Source: Paulinella micropora
Lineage: Eukaryota > Cercozoa > Imbricatea > Euglyphida
Assembly: GCA_009731375.1 (NCBI GenBank)
Contig: BJOX01000374.1
Location: 539,945 to 599,362 of the forward strand
Direction: 5' to 3'
DNA: 59,418 nt
Shown: piece by piece, positions 21,985 through 31,318 of the stretch
How the letters are laid out: each line of letters begins with the position of its first letter
Position numbering within the stretch: the first letter of the stretch is position 1
Translations under genes and position numbers: made by a program
Notes under the pieces: generated by a model
The model's input: only the letters and a program-made list of their open reading frames with translations
Told to the model about the DNA's origin: nothing
The model's database searches: none

Positions 21985-24477
21985 ATGTTACCACGTGAGA
22001 ATAGGAGGAGGATGTTGACAGCAAGCAGCCCTTATTCTACACCAGCGTATACTAGGGGGGGTGGGTCTTTGGTACCTTCCTCTCTTGGTACACGTTTTAT
22101 GGGGGCAGGAGCCCTCACAGCGTCGAGTTCGTCGACAACAGGGGGAACACCTCCCTCTTTGCACTTCATCTCTGCTCGTCTGGAAGACGATTTGAAGACG
22201 ATGTGGCAGTTTCGTCTCACAGGTGATAGTTGGGCGGACCAGTTACCGTCCACAAAGGCATTGCAGACGGTCAGACAATGCATTAATGCTATCTCGCCTG
22301 GTTCGACGAGGAACGTGTGGGACACACTTGTGATCGGACGCACCACAGTGGCCAATGTTATGGTGGCAGCAGNNNNNNNNNNTAATGTTATGGTGGCAGC
22401 AGAGATGGTGATTCAAATTGCAGAAGCTGTGGGCATGGGGACCAACTACTGGACGCCTGAGAGGCTGGATGCGTCCAGATTGATGGCATCAACGGAGGGA
22501 ATGGTCGATCTCAATATAGTGAGGTTGGGACAAGTCCAAGCTGAAGCCTGGGGCACCACTGCCATGGCTGGAGACCTTTCTCGTGACTTTGTCAAACGTC
22601 ACGGACAGCCTGTGTACGACTTGGTTGGCTGTTGGCCGTCTTGGGATGTCTTGGATCAAGGGCATCCAAGATGGACTGAAGTGCAAAAGTTTGCTCAGTT
22701 TCACAGTCAGGTTTGGGCCAGAGTGTCACCCACTGTGCACGCAATGGGCAACTTTATTTTTCGGCCCAAGAGTGGTGTTGGGGCTAAAGTGCTCTCAATA
22801 GACGACGTGTTCACGCCCATTTTCGACGCAATGGATGGCTTCTGGGACAAGGCAGTCTCAGGGACAAAGCCCACTTGGGCTACAGCGGGATCGTCTGAAA
22901 ATCTCGTCACGTTGGAACGATTGCTGGTAGTGGATGCCATCGTTTATATGGCCAAAGCTTTTTATCATTTTGCTGTGGCTTGGGATGGCCAGGCAGAACG
23001 ACGAAAGCTTGCGGTTTCGTCATGGAACCGTAAGATGGAAAAGAACGACGAGGAACGACGTCGTACTATTGAACGTCACCAGAAGGATGTGGACCGCCTT
23101 CTGGGTGACCAGAAGGCTTTTGCTCTGGACAATCAGAAGGTTGCAATTCCTAGGCATATCTCTGAGCTTCGTATGTGGCTGACAGAGGTACGTCGGGTCT
23201 GTCGTTCAGCTAACATTTATACGCCTGAGGATGTGGCCATAGTGGCTGATAGGTTCTTTCGTTGTCAGTCATCGGTGGACAACGAATGGCTTATGCAAAG
23301 CGAGGTGTGGGCAGCTTTTTGGGGAAAGCTGCAGTCTACTCGGTTCGACGCCATGTGTGTCGATAGTATTGGTCTGATGCTCGCAGAGAAGATGGGCTAC
23401 CATGTTTTTGCATCTAAGTCACAGGAGGTCAGTCAGCTGCAGGCGGAGGTCAAGTGGATGGTGAATAAGAAGCCTGTACTCCACTACATGTTCCAGAGGA
23501 TAATGGACATGGTGATTATGCTCACACCTGCAGAAGCCTTCAAATTGACGGCTGTGGCATTGTTCGATCTGAACAATCAAGTCTTTATTAAGATGGCGAA
23601 AGAGATTCAGACGGACACAGAGGTATGGGAATACCTCCTCAAGGGTACTGGACAGTCTACCCCTGAGGCCAGTCCGGAGATATGGAACGTGGATGAAGAC
23701 GTGTTGGGGAAAGTCATGCGTCGAGTCCAGAAAACCATCATCGATGAGTGGAAGTGGTCGGGTCCGAGGTCAGGGACTCCCACTCAAGGTAATCAGAACC
23801 AGGGGGGAGGGGATGGTGCGGGACCATTCGAGCCCGGGGATGAAGTTTATTGGGGCCAGGGGTACTCGCGCAGGGGACCTCAGTTCTATGGTCAGAGACC
23901 CCAAGGGGGGCCGGGGCAAGGTCGTCAACGGTTCCAGAGGTCATACTACAACCCCAGGGTGCATAGGCCGTTGTGCATGAAGAAGGCGGGAGCCTTGTGG
24001 CTCAAATCGGGAGCCATGTGCAAGAGCAATTGCCAGAATTTTCATCCTGAAGGCTGGGATGACTCGGTGCAGAAGGAAGTCTTGAGGAAGGTACGCTACG
24101 ACTATCCAGTGGGTCCCTTCCATGGCTTGTTGAATACGAATAAGTATTCGCAGGAGCTCAAGAACCTTCAGGATCGTGATCGGAAGGCATACGATCAGAA
24201 GGGATGGACGGATCCTGGTGAGGCACCTTATTTGAAGGGTGAATGGGAAAAGTTCAGGGTATGGAACCCTCTCACTTCAGATGGCGGCGACGCACCGGCG
24301 TCTATGGGAAGAGATATCCCGGGCAGGCACGGGAATGAATCCGTGGACCCCTCATGGAATTTACGGGGGTCATCGGATGCGTCCTCAACAAGGTCGGCTG
24401 CTAGTTCTTCGTCGAGCTCGTCGTCTAGTTCGTGGCGGATACGACCGAGGACGACGCGATTCACGGAATCGAGATAG
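21985..24477 (+). CDS. gag: Gag polyprotein
   Basis: About 830 residues from the ATG at 21985; an upstream in-frame ATG at 21922 would add 21 unlikely, Cys-rich residues. The capsid-like N-terminal two thirds is helical and Trp-rich. A glycine/arginine-rich stretch (23780-23935) is followed by CMKK...CKSNCQNFH near 23976-24043, a Cys-X14-Cys-X3-Cys-X3-His array resembling a CCCH finger rather than the usual CCHC knuckle. The tail is poly-Ser then basic. A 10-N gap at 22373-22382 lies between duplicated 20-base flanks, so residues there are probably an assembly artefact. It overlaps Pol by 239 bases in another frame, implying +1 (or -2) frameshifting to make Gag-Pol. Confidence 0.85.
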   Translation: MLPRENRRRMLTASSPYSTPAYTRGGGSLVPSSLGTRFMGAGALTASSSSTTGGTPPSLHFISARLEDDLKTMWQFRLTGDSWADQLPSTKALQTVRQCINAISPGSTRNVWDTLVIGRTTVANVMVAAXXXXNVMVAAEMVIQIAEAVGMGTNYWTPERLDASRLMASTEGMVDLNIVRLGQVQAEAWGTTAMAGDLSRDFVKRHGQPVYDLVGCWPSWDVLDQGHPRWTEVQKFAQFHSQVWARVSPTVHAMGNFIFRPKSGVGAKVLSIDDVFTPIFDAMDGFWDKAVSGTKPTWATAGSSENLVTLERLLVVDAIVYMAKAFYHFAVAWDGQAERRKLAVSSWNRKMEKNDEERRRTIERHQKDVDRLLGDQKAFALDNQKVAIPRHISELRMWLTEVRRVCRSANIYTPEDVAIVADRFFRCQSSVDNEWLMQSEVWAAFWGKLQSTRFDAMCVDSIGLMLAEKMGYHVFASKSQEVSQLQAEVKWMVNKKPVLHYMFQRIMDMVIMLTPAEAFKLTAVALFDLNNQVFIKMAKEIQTDTEVWEYLLKGTGQSTPEASPEIWNVDEDVLGKVMRRVQKTIIDEWKWSGPRSGTPTQGNQNQGGGDGAGPFEPGDEVYWGQGYSRRGPQFYGQRPQGGPGQGRQRFQRSYYNPRVHRPLCMKKAGALWLKSGAMCKSNCQNFHPEGWDDSVQKEVLRKVRYDYPVGPFHGLLNTNKYSQELKNLQDRDRKAYDQKGWTDPGEAPYLKGEWEKFRVWNPLTSDGGDAPASMGRDIPGRHGNESVDPSWNLRGSSDASSTRSAASSSSSSSSSSWRIRPRTTRFTESR

Positions 24478-27400
24478 GTCACCGGAGCGGAGCCGAGATC
24501 GATCTCCACCGCGACGTCGGGGAGGGCGTTCAGATTCACGGGAACGTCCCAACTCAAATCGGAGCCCGCAGTGGGGCGGCAATCAGGGTAGTTCCCTTTT
24601 TCCTAATGCAAATGTGTATGGGGGGGGTGCGGGAACTTTTCCCTCATCGCATATGCAGCAGGCGGGAGCAGGTGCTTACTATGCGGGTCCAGCTCCGGGG
24701 CAGCAGTTACCAGTAGGCTACGGGCAGCCGATGCAGCAGCAGTTCTACCAAGGGCAGCCACAGCAGCAGGTGGTTGCTTATGGGGGACAGTCTTACATCC
24801 CTCCAGCACCAATCTTGCCTGCTCCTGGTATGCCGATGGGAGGCGGTCAGGGGACCGTCGGAGGGCAGATGCCTCCGCAGCAACAAGTCCAGGGTATGGC
24901 GTTTGGTATAACGCTAGTGGACATGTTGGTGAATGTGCAGGGCAAAGCATTAATGCAAGTGCGGGGCCAGGGATCCCAGGAGGCAATCCCAGCGCCTGAC
25001 TCGGAGGTCGGGAGGGAGAATAAGTCGGGTGAGTTGCCTGTCGGCCACGGAGGCGACATGGTTACTCATGACCTGCGATTTGATGATAGGACACGCGTGG
25101 TAACGCGGGGAGTCCAGGAAGCTACGGACGCGGTGGCCTTGGAAGGCCAGGATGGACAGAATGAGCAGGTTGAGGACCTTGATAGTCACAGGGACACTCT
25201 ATGTCCGGTGATGAATAAAGGCACGGACCTTAATGTGGAGTTAGCGTCGGAGGCGCTTGATAGTAAATATTTTGGTGGTTATGAAGCACTTTCAGCGGAC
25301 GGGTGTGGCCCGGGGAAAGCTGAATTGCCTTTATTATTCACTAAAATTTTTATTGAGGATGTACAGCAGGAATGCATTGTGGGCAATGATACAATGGCAT
25401 CTCTGAATGTACTCGGGAAGGAATTTATTGAACTATGGAGCAGGGAACCATGGTTTAGACACGGGTTTCGGCCGTGTCGGTTGAGGATCAAGGGAGTGGG
25501 AGGCATGACCGGGGTCTCAGGGTCAGTCATGCTTACGTTCCTTTTGAAAGACGGGAAGTCTTTCTCTCATCGGTTTTGGGTCGTCCCACCCTTTGCTGGT
25601 GGTCTCCTGTTGGGGCTGCGGAACCTCAGACGAATGCACGCTCGGATTTATACGGATCTGAACGTGGTGCATTACGGTGGATCCGAGGTGGCTCCGCGGT
25701 ACGAGGTAGTACCGTATGAACCTTTACGGCGGGAAGGCCAATGTGCGGTAGCGCACGATTTGGATGTGAGTGTCTCACCAGTCATGCGCGCTGACTGGGG
25801 GTGGACAAAGGTGGTGTCCGAGGGCACGGAGCCTTCGGTCACACCCCACATTCAGGAGCCTGTAACAGCCTCGTTCTTCCATGTATGCACAGTAGAGTCG
25901 GGGGACTCTGGGGAAGCAAGTGTGGTTGCTGACAATTCTGACGACAAGATACAGGAGACGGAATATGTCATGACCACAACCTTTGGCTGGGCCTACAGGG
26001 ACCCACGCGACGTGAGGGTCGTGAACGTGGACTGTAGGGATTCCGCAAAGGATGAGGCGGTAGTGGCCGCGATAGACGCGAGGTTGGAACACCTCTACGC
26101 AGCAAAAGCGGAATTGTTGCGGGGTACGATTGCGGGCATGGAGGATGCCGGTGATCAGCATGTCTATATAGATGTGCATTCGACCACGACGTCTCATGTG
26201 GTTTGGAATGTTACCCAACATAAGCTGCCGGTCAAGCAGCCTAAGCCGATCGTAGAAGCCTTCTTGAAGAGTCACTGGGATGATAATTTGTTTTTCCCTA
26301 AGGGAGTCAAGGCCATTAAGGAGGTCTTGAAAAACAGGCTATCGGTGGATGATTTCACTATAGTCATCCCAGTGGGAACTCGGACGGAAATGTGGTGGCA
26401 GGATATAGAGGATCATCTTATTGATGACCCGGTCCCGATCCCACATAGAGGCCATAAGCTGGTCTTGGCTTTACGATTGGGGACGAAGGAGAAGGCGTTG
26501 GCTTATGGGGCCAAGTTAATGCAACGTGAGATGGCGGATGTGAGAAAGCAAGCCTTCTCTTGGATATCGGGTATATATCACCGCACGCATGCAATGCAAT
26601 ATGCCATTATCATAGATCATGTGGCACAGCTTGCCCAGTGGAGAGGCAAGGAGGAAACTAGGTACCATGGGACGATGGTACGTGAGGATGAGCGGCCTAT
26701 TCCGATGGAGGATGTGGCGCAGTTATCACGTAAGGCCTCTCATAAGGAGATTGAGGAGGCTAGGATAGCCGCGGAAAAGGCTATTGCGGAGAAATATAGT
26801 ACTTGGGAAGGTACTATGAAGGAGCGAGATGCCCTCAAGGGTATCTTGGAGAATAATATGGAGGTATTTGGGCCTCTTGAGGCGGGCTCTGTTCGGGGTT
26901 ACGAGGCTAACTTTGGACGGAAGCTGGGTGAAGACGTGGTGGGTCACAGGAGACCGTCACGTATGAGCTATCACGAGGATCGGATGGCTCGGGAAATCAC
27001 TCAGGAGCTTTTGGAGAAGGACATCATTGAGGCACGCTTATCGGAGGTGTCTTCACCTGTGCGTATGGCGCCCAAGCCGGATGGGTCCTTACGTATGTGT
27101 ATCAATTACTATAGGATCAATAAGATTCTGAAGCAGATCGAGACACCGGTACCGGATCTCAGGAAGGGGATCAACCGGCTCAAGCATGCGAAGGTGTATA
27201 CTACGCTTGATCTTAAGAGCGGGTTTTGGCAAATCCCTCTTAATGAGTCATGTCGGTATCTCACAGCGTTTGTGGTCGGAATGACTACATACGTGTGGAA
27301 GGTATTACCGATGGGTCTTAAGTGCTCTCCGGGTCTATTTCAGCATGCTATGACTAAGATGCTGGGGAAGGAGTACGACGATGAGGCGACGGTGGTTCGT

Positions 27401-30400
27401 CTTGGGTCGACGGAGGATTATGCTTTCTGTTACATAGATGATATTATCATTTATTCAGAGAGTATGGAGAAACACGTGGAACACGTGCAGGACGTCTTGC
27501 GACGTATAAGCGCGTTTGGATTGCGCTTGAATGCACAGAAATGTGACTTCGCACAAAGAAAGATACAGTACCTGGGATATGAGATCTCAGAGGGTCGGTG
27601 TGCGATTGCATATGAAAAGAGGAACTATGTAGCGTCTATGCCGATGCCAAAGACTCGGACGGACTTACATTCCTTTATATCGCTGGCTCAGTATTATGGT
27701 GAATTCATTCCGGGGTTTGCGGAAAGAGTAGCGGTGGTCAGGAAATTCCTGAAGCAAGGGGTCGGGGACGACCCATGGCCGGAGGAAGTCACGAGAGTGA
27801 TAGCGGAGCTCAAGGATGAGATCGCTAAAGACCCAAGGCAGGGAGGTCGAGTTCTTATGTTACCTGACTGGAAGGAACAGTTCGTGCTCGACACTGACGC
27901 GTCTTCGTACGCGGTAGGAGCGGTGCTTCAACAGATGGACAAGTCCATTGGGCAGTTGCGGCCCGTTATGTTCATCAGCCGGCAGCTGATACCGGCGGAA
28001 AAGGAATACTGCACAAGGCAGCGGGAAGCACTCGCTATAGTGTGGGCTTTCCAGAGGTTGCGGGAATACCTGTGGGGTACTCCTAACATTTTGGTTAGAA
28101 CGGACCATCATAACCTGCTATGGCTCATGTCTGGAGATCATACAGGTAGGTTGGCCAGGTGGCAGTTGGAATTGGCGGAGTATGACTTCACCATTCATTA
28201 CATCAAGGGCAAAAGGAATGTTGTCCCTGATTTTTGTTCTCGGTATGAGGACAAGAGTGGACAGAAGGATAAGGCCGTTGATGATTTACAGCGACGTAAT
28301 ACGGTCAAGGAGGTGCGAATGGCACAGTTTGAATTTCGAACGCCGGGGGCGGTGTTCGTAATCATGGGTCATGATGTGGATCTACATGATTGGGAGGAAC
28401 AGGGAGCGGAAGACACCAAGTTGCCATCGGGGCTTTGGTATCATCCGTTCACGCATAATAACAATCAACGTGACACGCGCAGCGAGGAAGTGTCTGCGTT
28501 GGAAGCAGTCGAGGTAGCGGCACGAGACAAATGTGCATGCTGTTACTCGCCGATCGCGAGAGAGGCGTGTGAGGATATCCTATGGGCGGAAGCAAGGACC
28601 GCGGATAGGAAAGAGGGGGAGGATGTTATGGAAGGAAGGCAGGGTGCCTTTAACGCGGTCTTGTTACCGAAGGGCCCGATGTGCCTTAACTTGGAGGATG
28701 AAGAAAAAGTTAAGGAGGAACATCTTTTTCAGTTACCGGAGGCACATCCGGAAAAGGTTCGATTCCAGTTGGAAACTGACACGGCAGTCAGACTGGCGTC
28801 GGTGGAAACTTTTCGGACTTTCACAAAGGAAAGTACGGAGTATAAGGAGTTGAGAGAACATCTGCTCAATCCACAGGCAAGGCCCGAGGACATTGACATA
28901 AGGAAACTCAAGCGGTGCTTGGTACTAAAGGATGGACTCCTTTGGTATATGGGAAAAGATGGCGTATATACCAATGAGGAGGATCGATGGTTGTTATGGG
29001 TTCCGCAGGAACTCAGAACGTCTTTGTTAATTGCGGCGCATCATTGTCCTATGCAGAGCCACCCGGGGGTGGAAAGGATGACGTGGTCGTTAAGGAGACG
29101 TTTTTGGTGGAATAACCTGGGAGAACGGGTTAAGGAGTTTGTGAAGGGTTGTCCTCATTGTCAGATGGCCAAGTTGCCATATAGGCCGAAGATGGGGCTT
29201 AAGGGTGAATATGATATCACTCTGGATATTTTCGATACCTTGCATATCGATCATGTGGGTCCTTTTCCAGAGGCGGGAACGGAAAAATTCAAATATCTCT
29301 TAACGGTTATTGATCGAACTTCCAATTATGTCATTACTGTCCCTGTTACGGATGTGACAGCGGAAGTGACAGCGGCGGCGCTGATTGATCAGGTATTCGG
29401 CCGTATTGGGATACCGAGAAGGATTATTTCGGATAGAGGAACGAGTTTCGCGAATGAGGTTTCGCAAAGGATTGCCAAGTTCTTTGGGTTCGATTGGCAG
29501 TATGTGACTGCTTTTAACCCAATGGCGAATGGTAAGATTGAACGCGTTCACAGGACGTTGAAGGCAGCGTTGAAGACTTATTGTAAGAACAGCCAGCTTA
29601 ACTGGGTATATGTGGTACCTATGTTCACGTTTGCTGTCAACAATTTAGCTTCGGCGTCGTTAGGCGGACACGCGCGGGGTGTCAGTCCGCATCAGGTGGT
29701 CTATGGACGGGCGTTAAACACGCCGACGGAACTGTTGTTTCCGCCTGATAAGTGGGAACCGTGTGAACTGTTAGGAGTTCGCTTACGAGCGATCGCGGAA
29801 GCACGGAGTGCGATTGAGAAGTGTCGGGAGACGCTGAGAGAGGTTCAGCGGGAACAGGAAATGGGCAAGTACTCTCATGTGGAGTACAAGGAAGGTGATA
29901 CAGTGTTGCTGTATGTACCGACGGTACCGAAAGGGGTATCGATTAAGTTTTACAATAAGTGGCATGGGCCATTTAAGATAGTACGTCAGACGGGTGCGTA
30001 CAATTACAAGATTGCACCTACGGGGGCACGTGGAAGGGAACAGATTGTTCATGTTCGTCGGTTGGCGAAGTTCAGTCCTTATTTGCTGGAGGACGAGAAT
30101 GAGGAACAAGCGCTGAGGCGTATTGCACCAGCGTTTAGACAGCCGCCAGCATTGCTTACGCGCAAGGAGCGTGAGGAGGCGTTGCGAAAGCAACAGAAGG
30201 AAGAAAAGGCTGAGGCCAGGAATGCTGGACAACAGGATCGTTCGGCTTCGGACGTCAAGGTAGACGTCAAAGATGGGAGGGAAATTCCGAAGTCATCGGA
30301 AATGTCGGATCGGAAAGGCACGGTATGGAAGAAACCGTGGATAGCCGGTAAGGAAGTGGCTAAGATCGACTGGCAGGTTGATAAGTTCTATCTATGTCGA

Positions 30401-30883
30401 CCGCACGAGGATACGGTCATGGATAAGGACTTTGATTATTTCTTTTTAATGCAGGTTACGTATGTACAGCCTAGAACGCGGGTACGGGCTGCGTTGGGAC
30501 TTGCTCCGACAATGCACTTTTGGAGGAGCAAGAGTGTTATTGATATGACGCGGGAAAGAATCTTTGCGCCAGTATTTCGAGACGGCAAAGATTTGGAGCC
30601 CCGGGATGCGTCCATCGAGAAGGACGATGAGGATTTTACACCATGGACGGTGCAAATGATGCCAAGGGTGGTGTTGGATATGCCGTTCGAGTTAACAGAG
30701 GAAAGGAGGATTCCGCTTCGTATTTGGGACGAAGTCCAAAGTGCGGGCATATCATTTTTGTTGATAGGTGCACCAAGATGTGAGAAAGAAGTGGCGGCGA
30801 AGAAGAGAAGGGCTAAAGAGACGCAGTCGGAAGCAGTAGAGCACAGGGGTCGAGGACGACCTCGGAAACAAGTCAAAACGTGA
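24239..30883 (+). CDS. pol: Pol polyprotein (protease, RT, RNase H, integrase)
   Basis: Open for 2214 codons in the +1 frame relative to Gag. The first ~150 residues are SR- and Gln/Gly-rich. A retropepsin-like fold follows, with the catalytic position reading N-DTM-A (Asp at residue ~384) instead of DTG/DSG; the later GLLLGLRNL matches the second protease motif. RT shows MAPKPDGSLRMC and YIDD (1065-1068). RNase H has DTDASSYAVG (1218). Integrase has His-His/CPHC zinc motif (1601-1641) and the triad D1671, D1732, E1768 (35 residues between the last two). A GPY/F-like WHGPFKIV lies near 1908. A ~280-residue C-terminal extension follows with no chromodomain and ends in an AT-hook, GRGRPRK. Expression probably needs frameshifting, since the region before protease has no obvious start. 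Confidence 0.93.
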   Translation: MNGKSSGYGTLSLQMAATHRRLWEEISRAGTGMNPWTPHGIYGGHRMRPQQGRLLVLRRARRLVRGGYDRGRRDSRNRDRSPERSRDRSPPRRRGGRSDSRERPNSNRSPQWGGNQGSSLFPNANVYGGGAGTFPSSHMQQAGAGAYYAGPAPGQQLPVGYGQPMQQQFYQGQPQQQVVAYGGQSYIPPAPILPAPGMPMGGGQGTVGGQMPPQQQVQGMAFGITLVDMLVNVQGKALMQVRGQGSQEAIPAPDSEVGRENKSGELPVGHGGDMVTHDLRFDDRTRVVTRGVQEATDAVALEGQDGQNEQVEDLDSHRDTLCPVMNKGTDLNVELASEALDSKYFGGYEALSADGCGPGKAELPLLFTKIFIEDVQQECIVGNDTMASLNVLGKEFIELWSREPWFRHGFRPCRLRIKGVGGMTGVSGSVMLTFLLKDGKSFSHRFWVVPPFAGGLLLGLRNLRRMHARIYTDLNVVHYGGSEVAPRYEVVPYEPLRREGQCAVAHDLDVSVSPVMRADWGWTKVVSEGTEPSVTPHIQEPVTASFFHVCTVESGDSGEASVVADNSDDKIQETEYVMTTTFGWAYRDPRDVRVVNVDCRDSAKDEAVVAAIDARLEHLYAAKAELLRGTIAGMEDAGDQHVYIDVHSTTTSHVVWNVTQHKLPVKQPKPIVEAFLKSHWDDNLFFPKGVKAIKEVLKNRLSVDDFTIVIPVGTRTEMWWQDIEDHLIDDPVPIPHRGHKLVLALRLGTKEKALAYGAKLMQREMADVRKQAFSWISGIYHRTHAMQYAIIIDHVAQLAQWRGKEETRYHGTMVREDERPIPMEDVAQLSRKASHKEIEEARIAAEKAIAEKYSTWEGTMKERDALKGILENNMEVFGPLEAGSVRGYEANFGRKLGEDVVGHRRPSRMSYHEDRMAREITQELLEKDIIEARLSEVSSPVRMAPKPDGSLRMCINYYRINKILKQIETPVPDLRKGINRLKHAKVYTTLDLKSGFWQIPLNESCRYLTAFVVGMTTYVWKVLPMGLKCSPGLFQHAMTKMLGKEYDDEATVVRLGSTEDYAFCYIDDIIIYSESMEKHVEHVQDVLRRISAFGLRLNAQKCDFAQRKIQYLGYEISEGRCAIAYEKRNYVASMPMPKTRTDLHSFISLAQYYGEFIPGFAERVAVVRKFLKQGVGDDPWPEEVTRVIAELKDEIAKDPRQGGRVLMLPDWKEQFVLDTDASSYAVGAVLQQMDKSIGQLRPVMFISRQLIPAEKEYCTRQREALAIVWAFQRLREYLWGTPNILVRTDHHNLLWLMSGDHTGRLARWQLELAEYDFTIHYIKGKRNVVPDFCSRYEDKSGQKDKAVDDLQRRNTVKEVRMAQFEFRTPGAVFVIMGHDVDLHDWEEQGAEDTKLPSGLWYHPFTHNNNQRDTRSEEVSALEAVEVAARDKCACCYSPIAREACEDILWAEARTADRKEGEDVMEGRQGAFNAVLLPKGPMCLNLEDEEKVKEEHLFQLPEAHPEKVRFQLETDTAVRLASVETFRTFTKESTEYKELREHLLNPQARPEDIDIRKLKRCLVLKDGLLWYMGKDGVYTNEEDRWLLWVPQELRTSLLIAAHHCPMQSHPGVERMTWSLRRRFWWNNLGERVKEFVKGCPHCQMAKLPYRPKMGLKGEYDITLDIFDTLHIDHVGPFPEAGTEKFKYLLTVIDRTSNYVITVPVTDVTAEVTAAALIDQVFGRIGIPRRIISDRGTSFANEVSQRIAKFFGFDWQYVTAFNPMANGKIERVHRTLKAALKTYCKNSQLNWVYVVPMFTFAVNNLASASLGGHARGVSPHQVVYGRALNTPTELLFPPDKWEPCELLGVRLRAIAEARSAIEKCRETLREVQREQEMGKYSHVEYKEGDTVLLYVPTVPKGVSIKFYNKWHGPFKIVRQTGAYNYKIAPTGARGREQIVHVRRLAKFSPYLLEDENEEQALRRIAPAFRQPPALLTRKEREEALRKQQKEEKAEARNAGQQDRSASDVKVDVKDGREIPKSSEMSDRKGTVWKKPWIAGKEVAKIDWQVDKFYLCRPHEDTVMDKDFDYFFLMQVTYVQPRTRVRAALGLAPTMHFWRSKSVIDMTRERIFAPVFRDGKDLEPRDASIEKDDEDFTPWTVQMMPRVVLDMPFELTEERRIPLRIWDEVQSAGISFLLIGAPRCEKEVAAKKRRAKETQSEAVEHRGRGRPRKQVKT

Positions 30884-31163
30884 AGCTACGAAGTCTGATG
30901 TCGCTTACGGATCATTGGCTACTTTGATTTTTCTACGGGAAAGGGGAGATCAAGACGGGGCATTTCTTTTAATGCCTGAGGTGAAAGAGCTAGGCTCGGG
31001 GGCACGAGTTCTCATGGGAGACACGCACTGGACGTGGACCAATTATTTTTACTTATTCCGACAGCCGGGATGCTTCATGTCATGTATCGGTCGGTCGAGG
31101 GCGCCTTCGAATGAGGAGTCAGTCTTCGGCGTGGGAGTCGACCGCTTACATCGGCTTCCCCCA
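30884..31163 (+). other. Retrotransposon 3' untranslated region
   Basis: About 280 bases between the Pol stop and the polypurine tract. A short open frame crosses it into the LTR, but nothing recognisable is encoded. Confidence 0.6.
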
Positions 31164-31178
31164 AGGGGGCAAAGGGAT
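31164..31178 (+). promoter_or_regulatory. Polypurine tract
   Basis: AAGGGGGCAAAGGGA, broken by a single C, ends directly at the right LTR. Expected primer for plus-strand DNA synthesis. Confidence 0.85.
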
Positions 31179-31318
31179 TGTCGGCCGGCCCGTACATTAC
31201 ATAGTGGCATCAAGTGTTGTCCGGCTTGTCGTTACTTGACTCTTATGCTTGGTCTGCCCCTCTACAGTTGAGGTACGACTAAGTGTCAGCCTGAGAGTAC
31301 TGAGCTGTTCCGGTTACA
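31179..31318 (+). repeat. Right LTR (140 bp)
   Basis: Starts TGTCGGCCGG and ends GGTTACA; the target duplication AGCC follows at 31319-31322. Ten bases longer than the left LTR because of GCCTGA and CTGA insertions. Confidence 0.9.

Larger units (their letters stand above)
21488..31318 (+). mobile_element. Ty3/gypsy-type LTR retrotransposon
   Basis: A 9.8-kb element bounded by short direct LTRs starting TGT and ending ACA, flanked by AGCC on both sides (21484-21487 and 31319-31322). A TGG-starting primer-binding site follows the left LTR and a polypurine tract precedes the right LTR. Domain order is Gag, protease, RT, RNase H, integrase, which is the Ty3/gypsy (Metaviridae-like) order. The two LTRs show no base substitutions, only two small indels (6 and 4 bases), so the insertion looks young. 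It lies ~300 bp past the end of the host gene. Confidence 0.95.
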
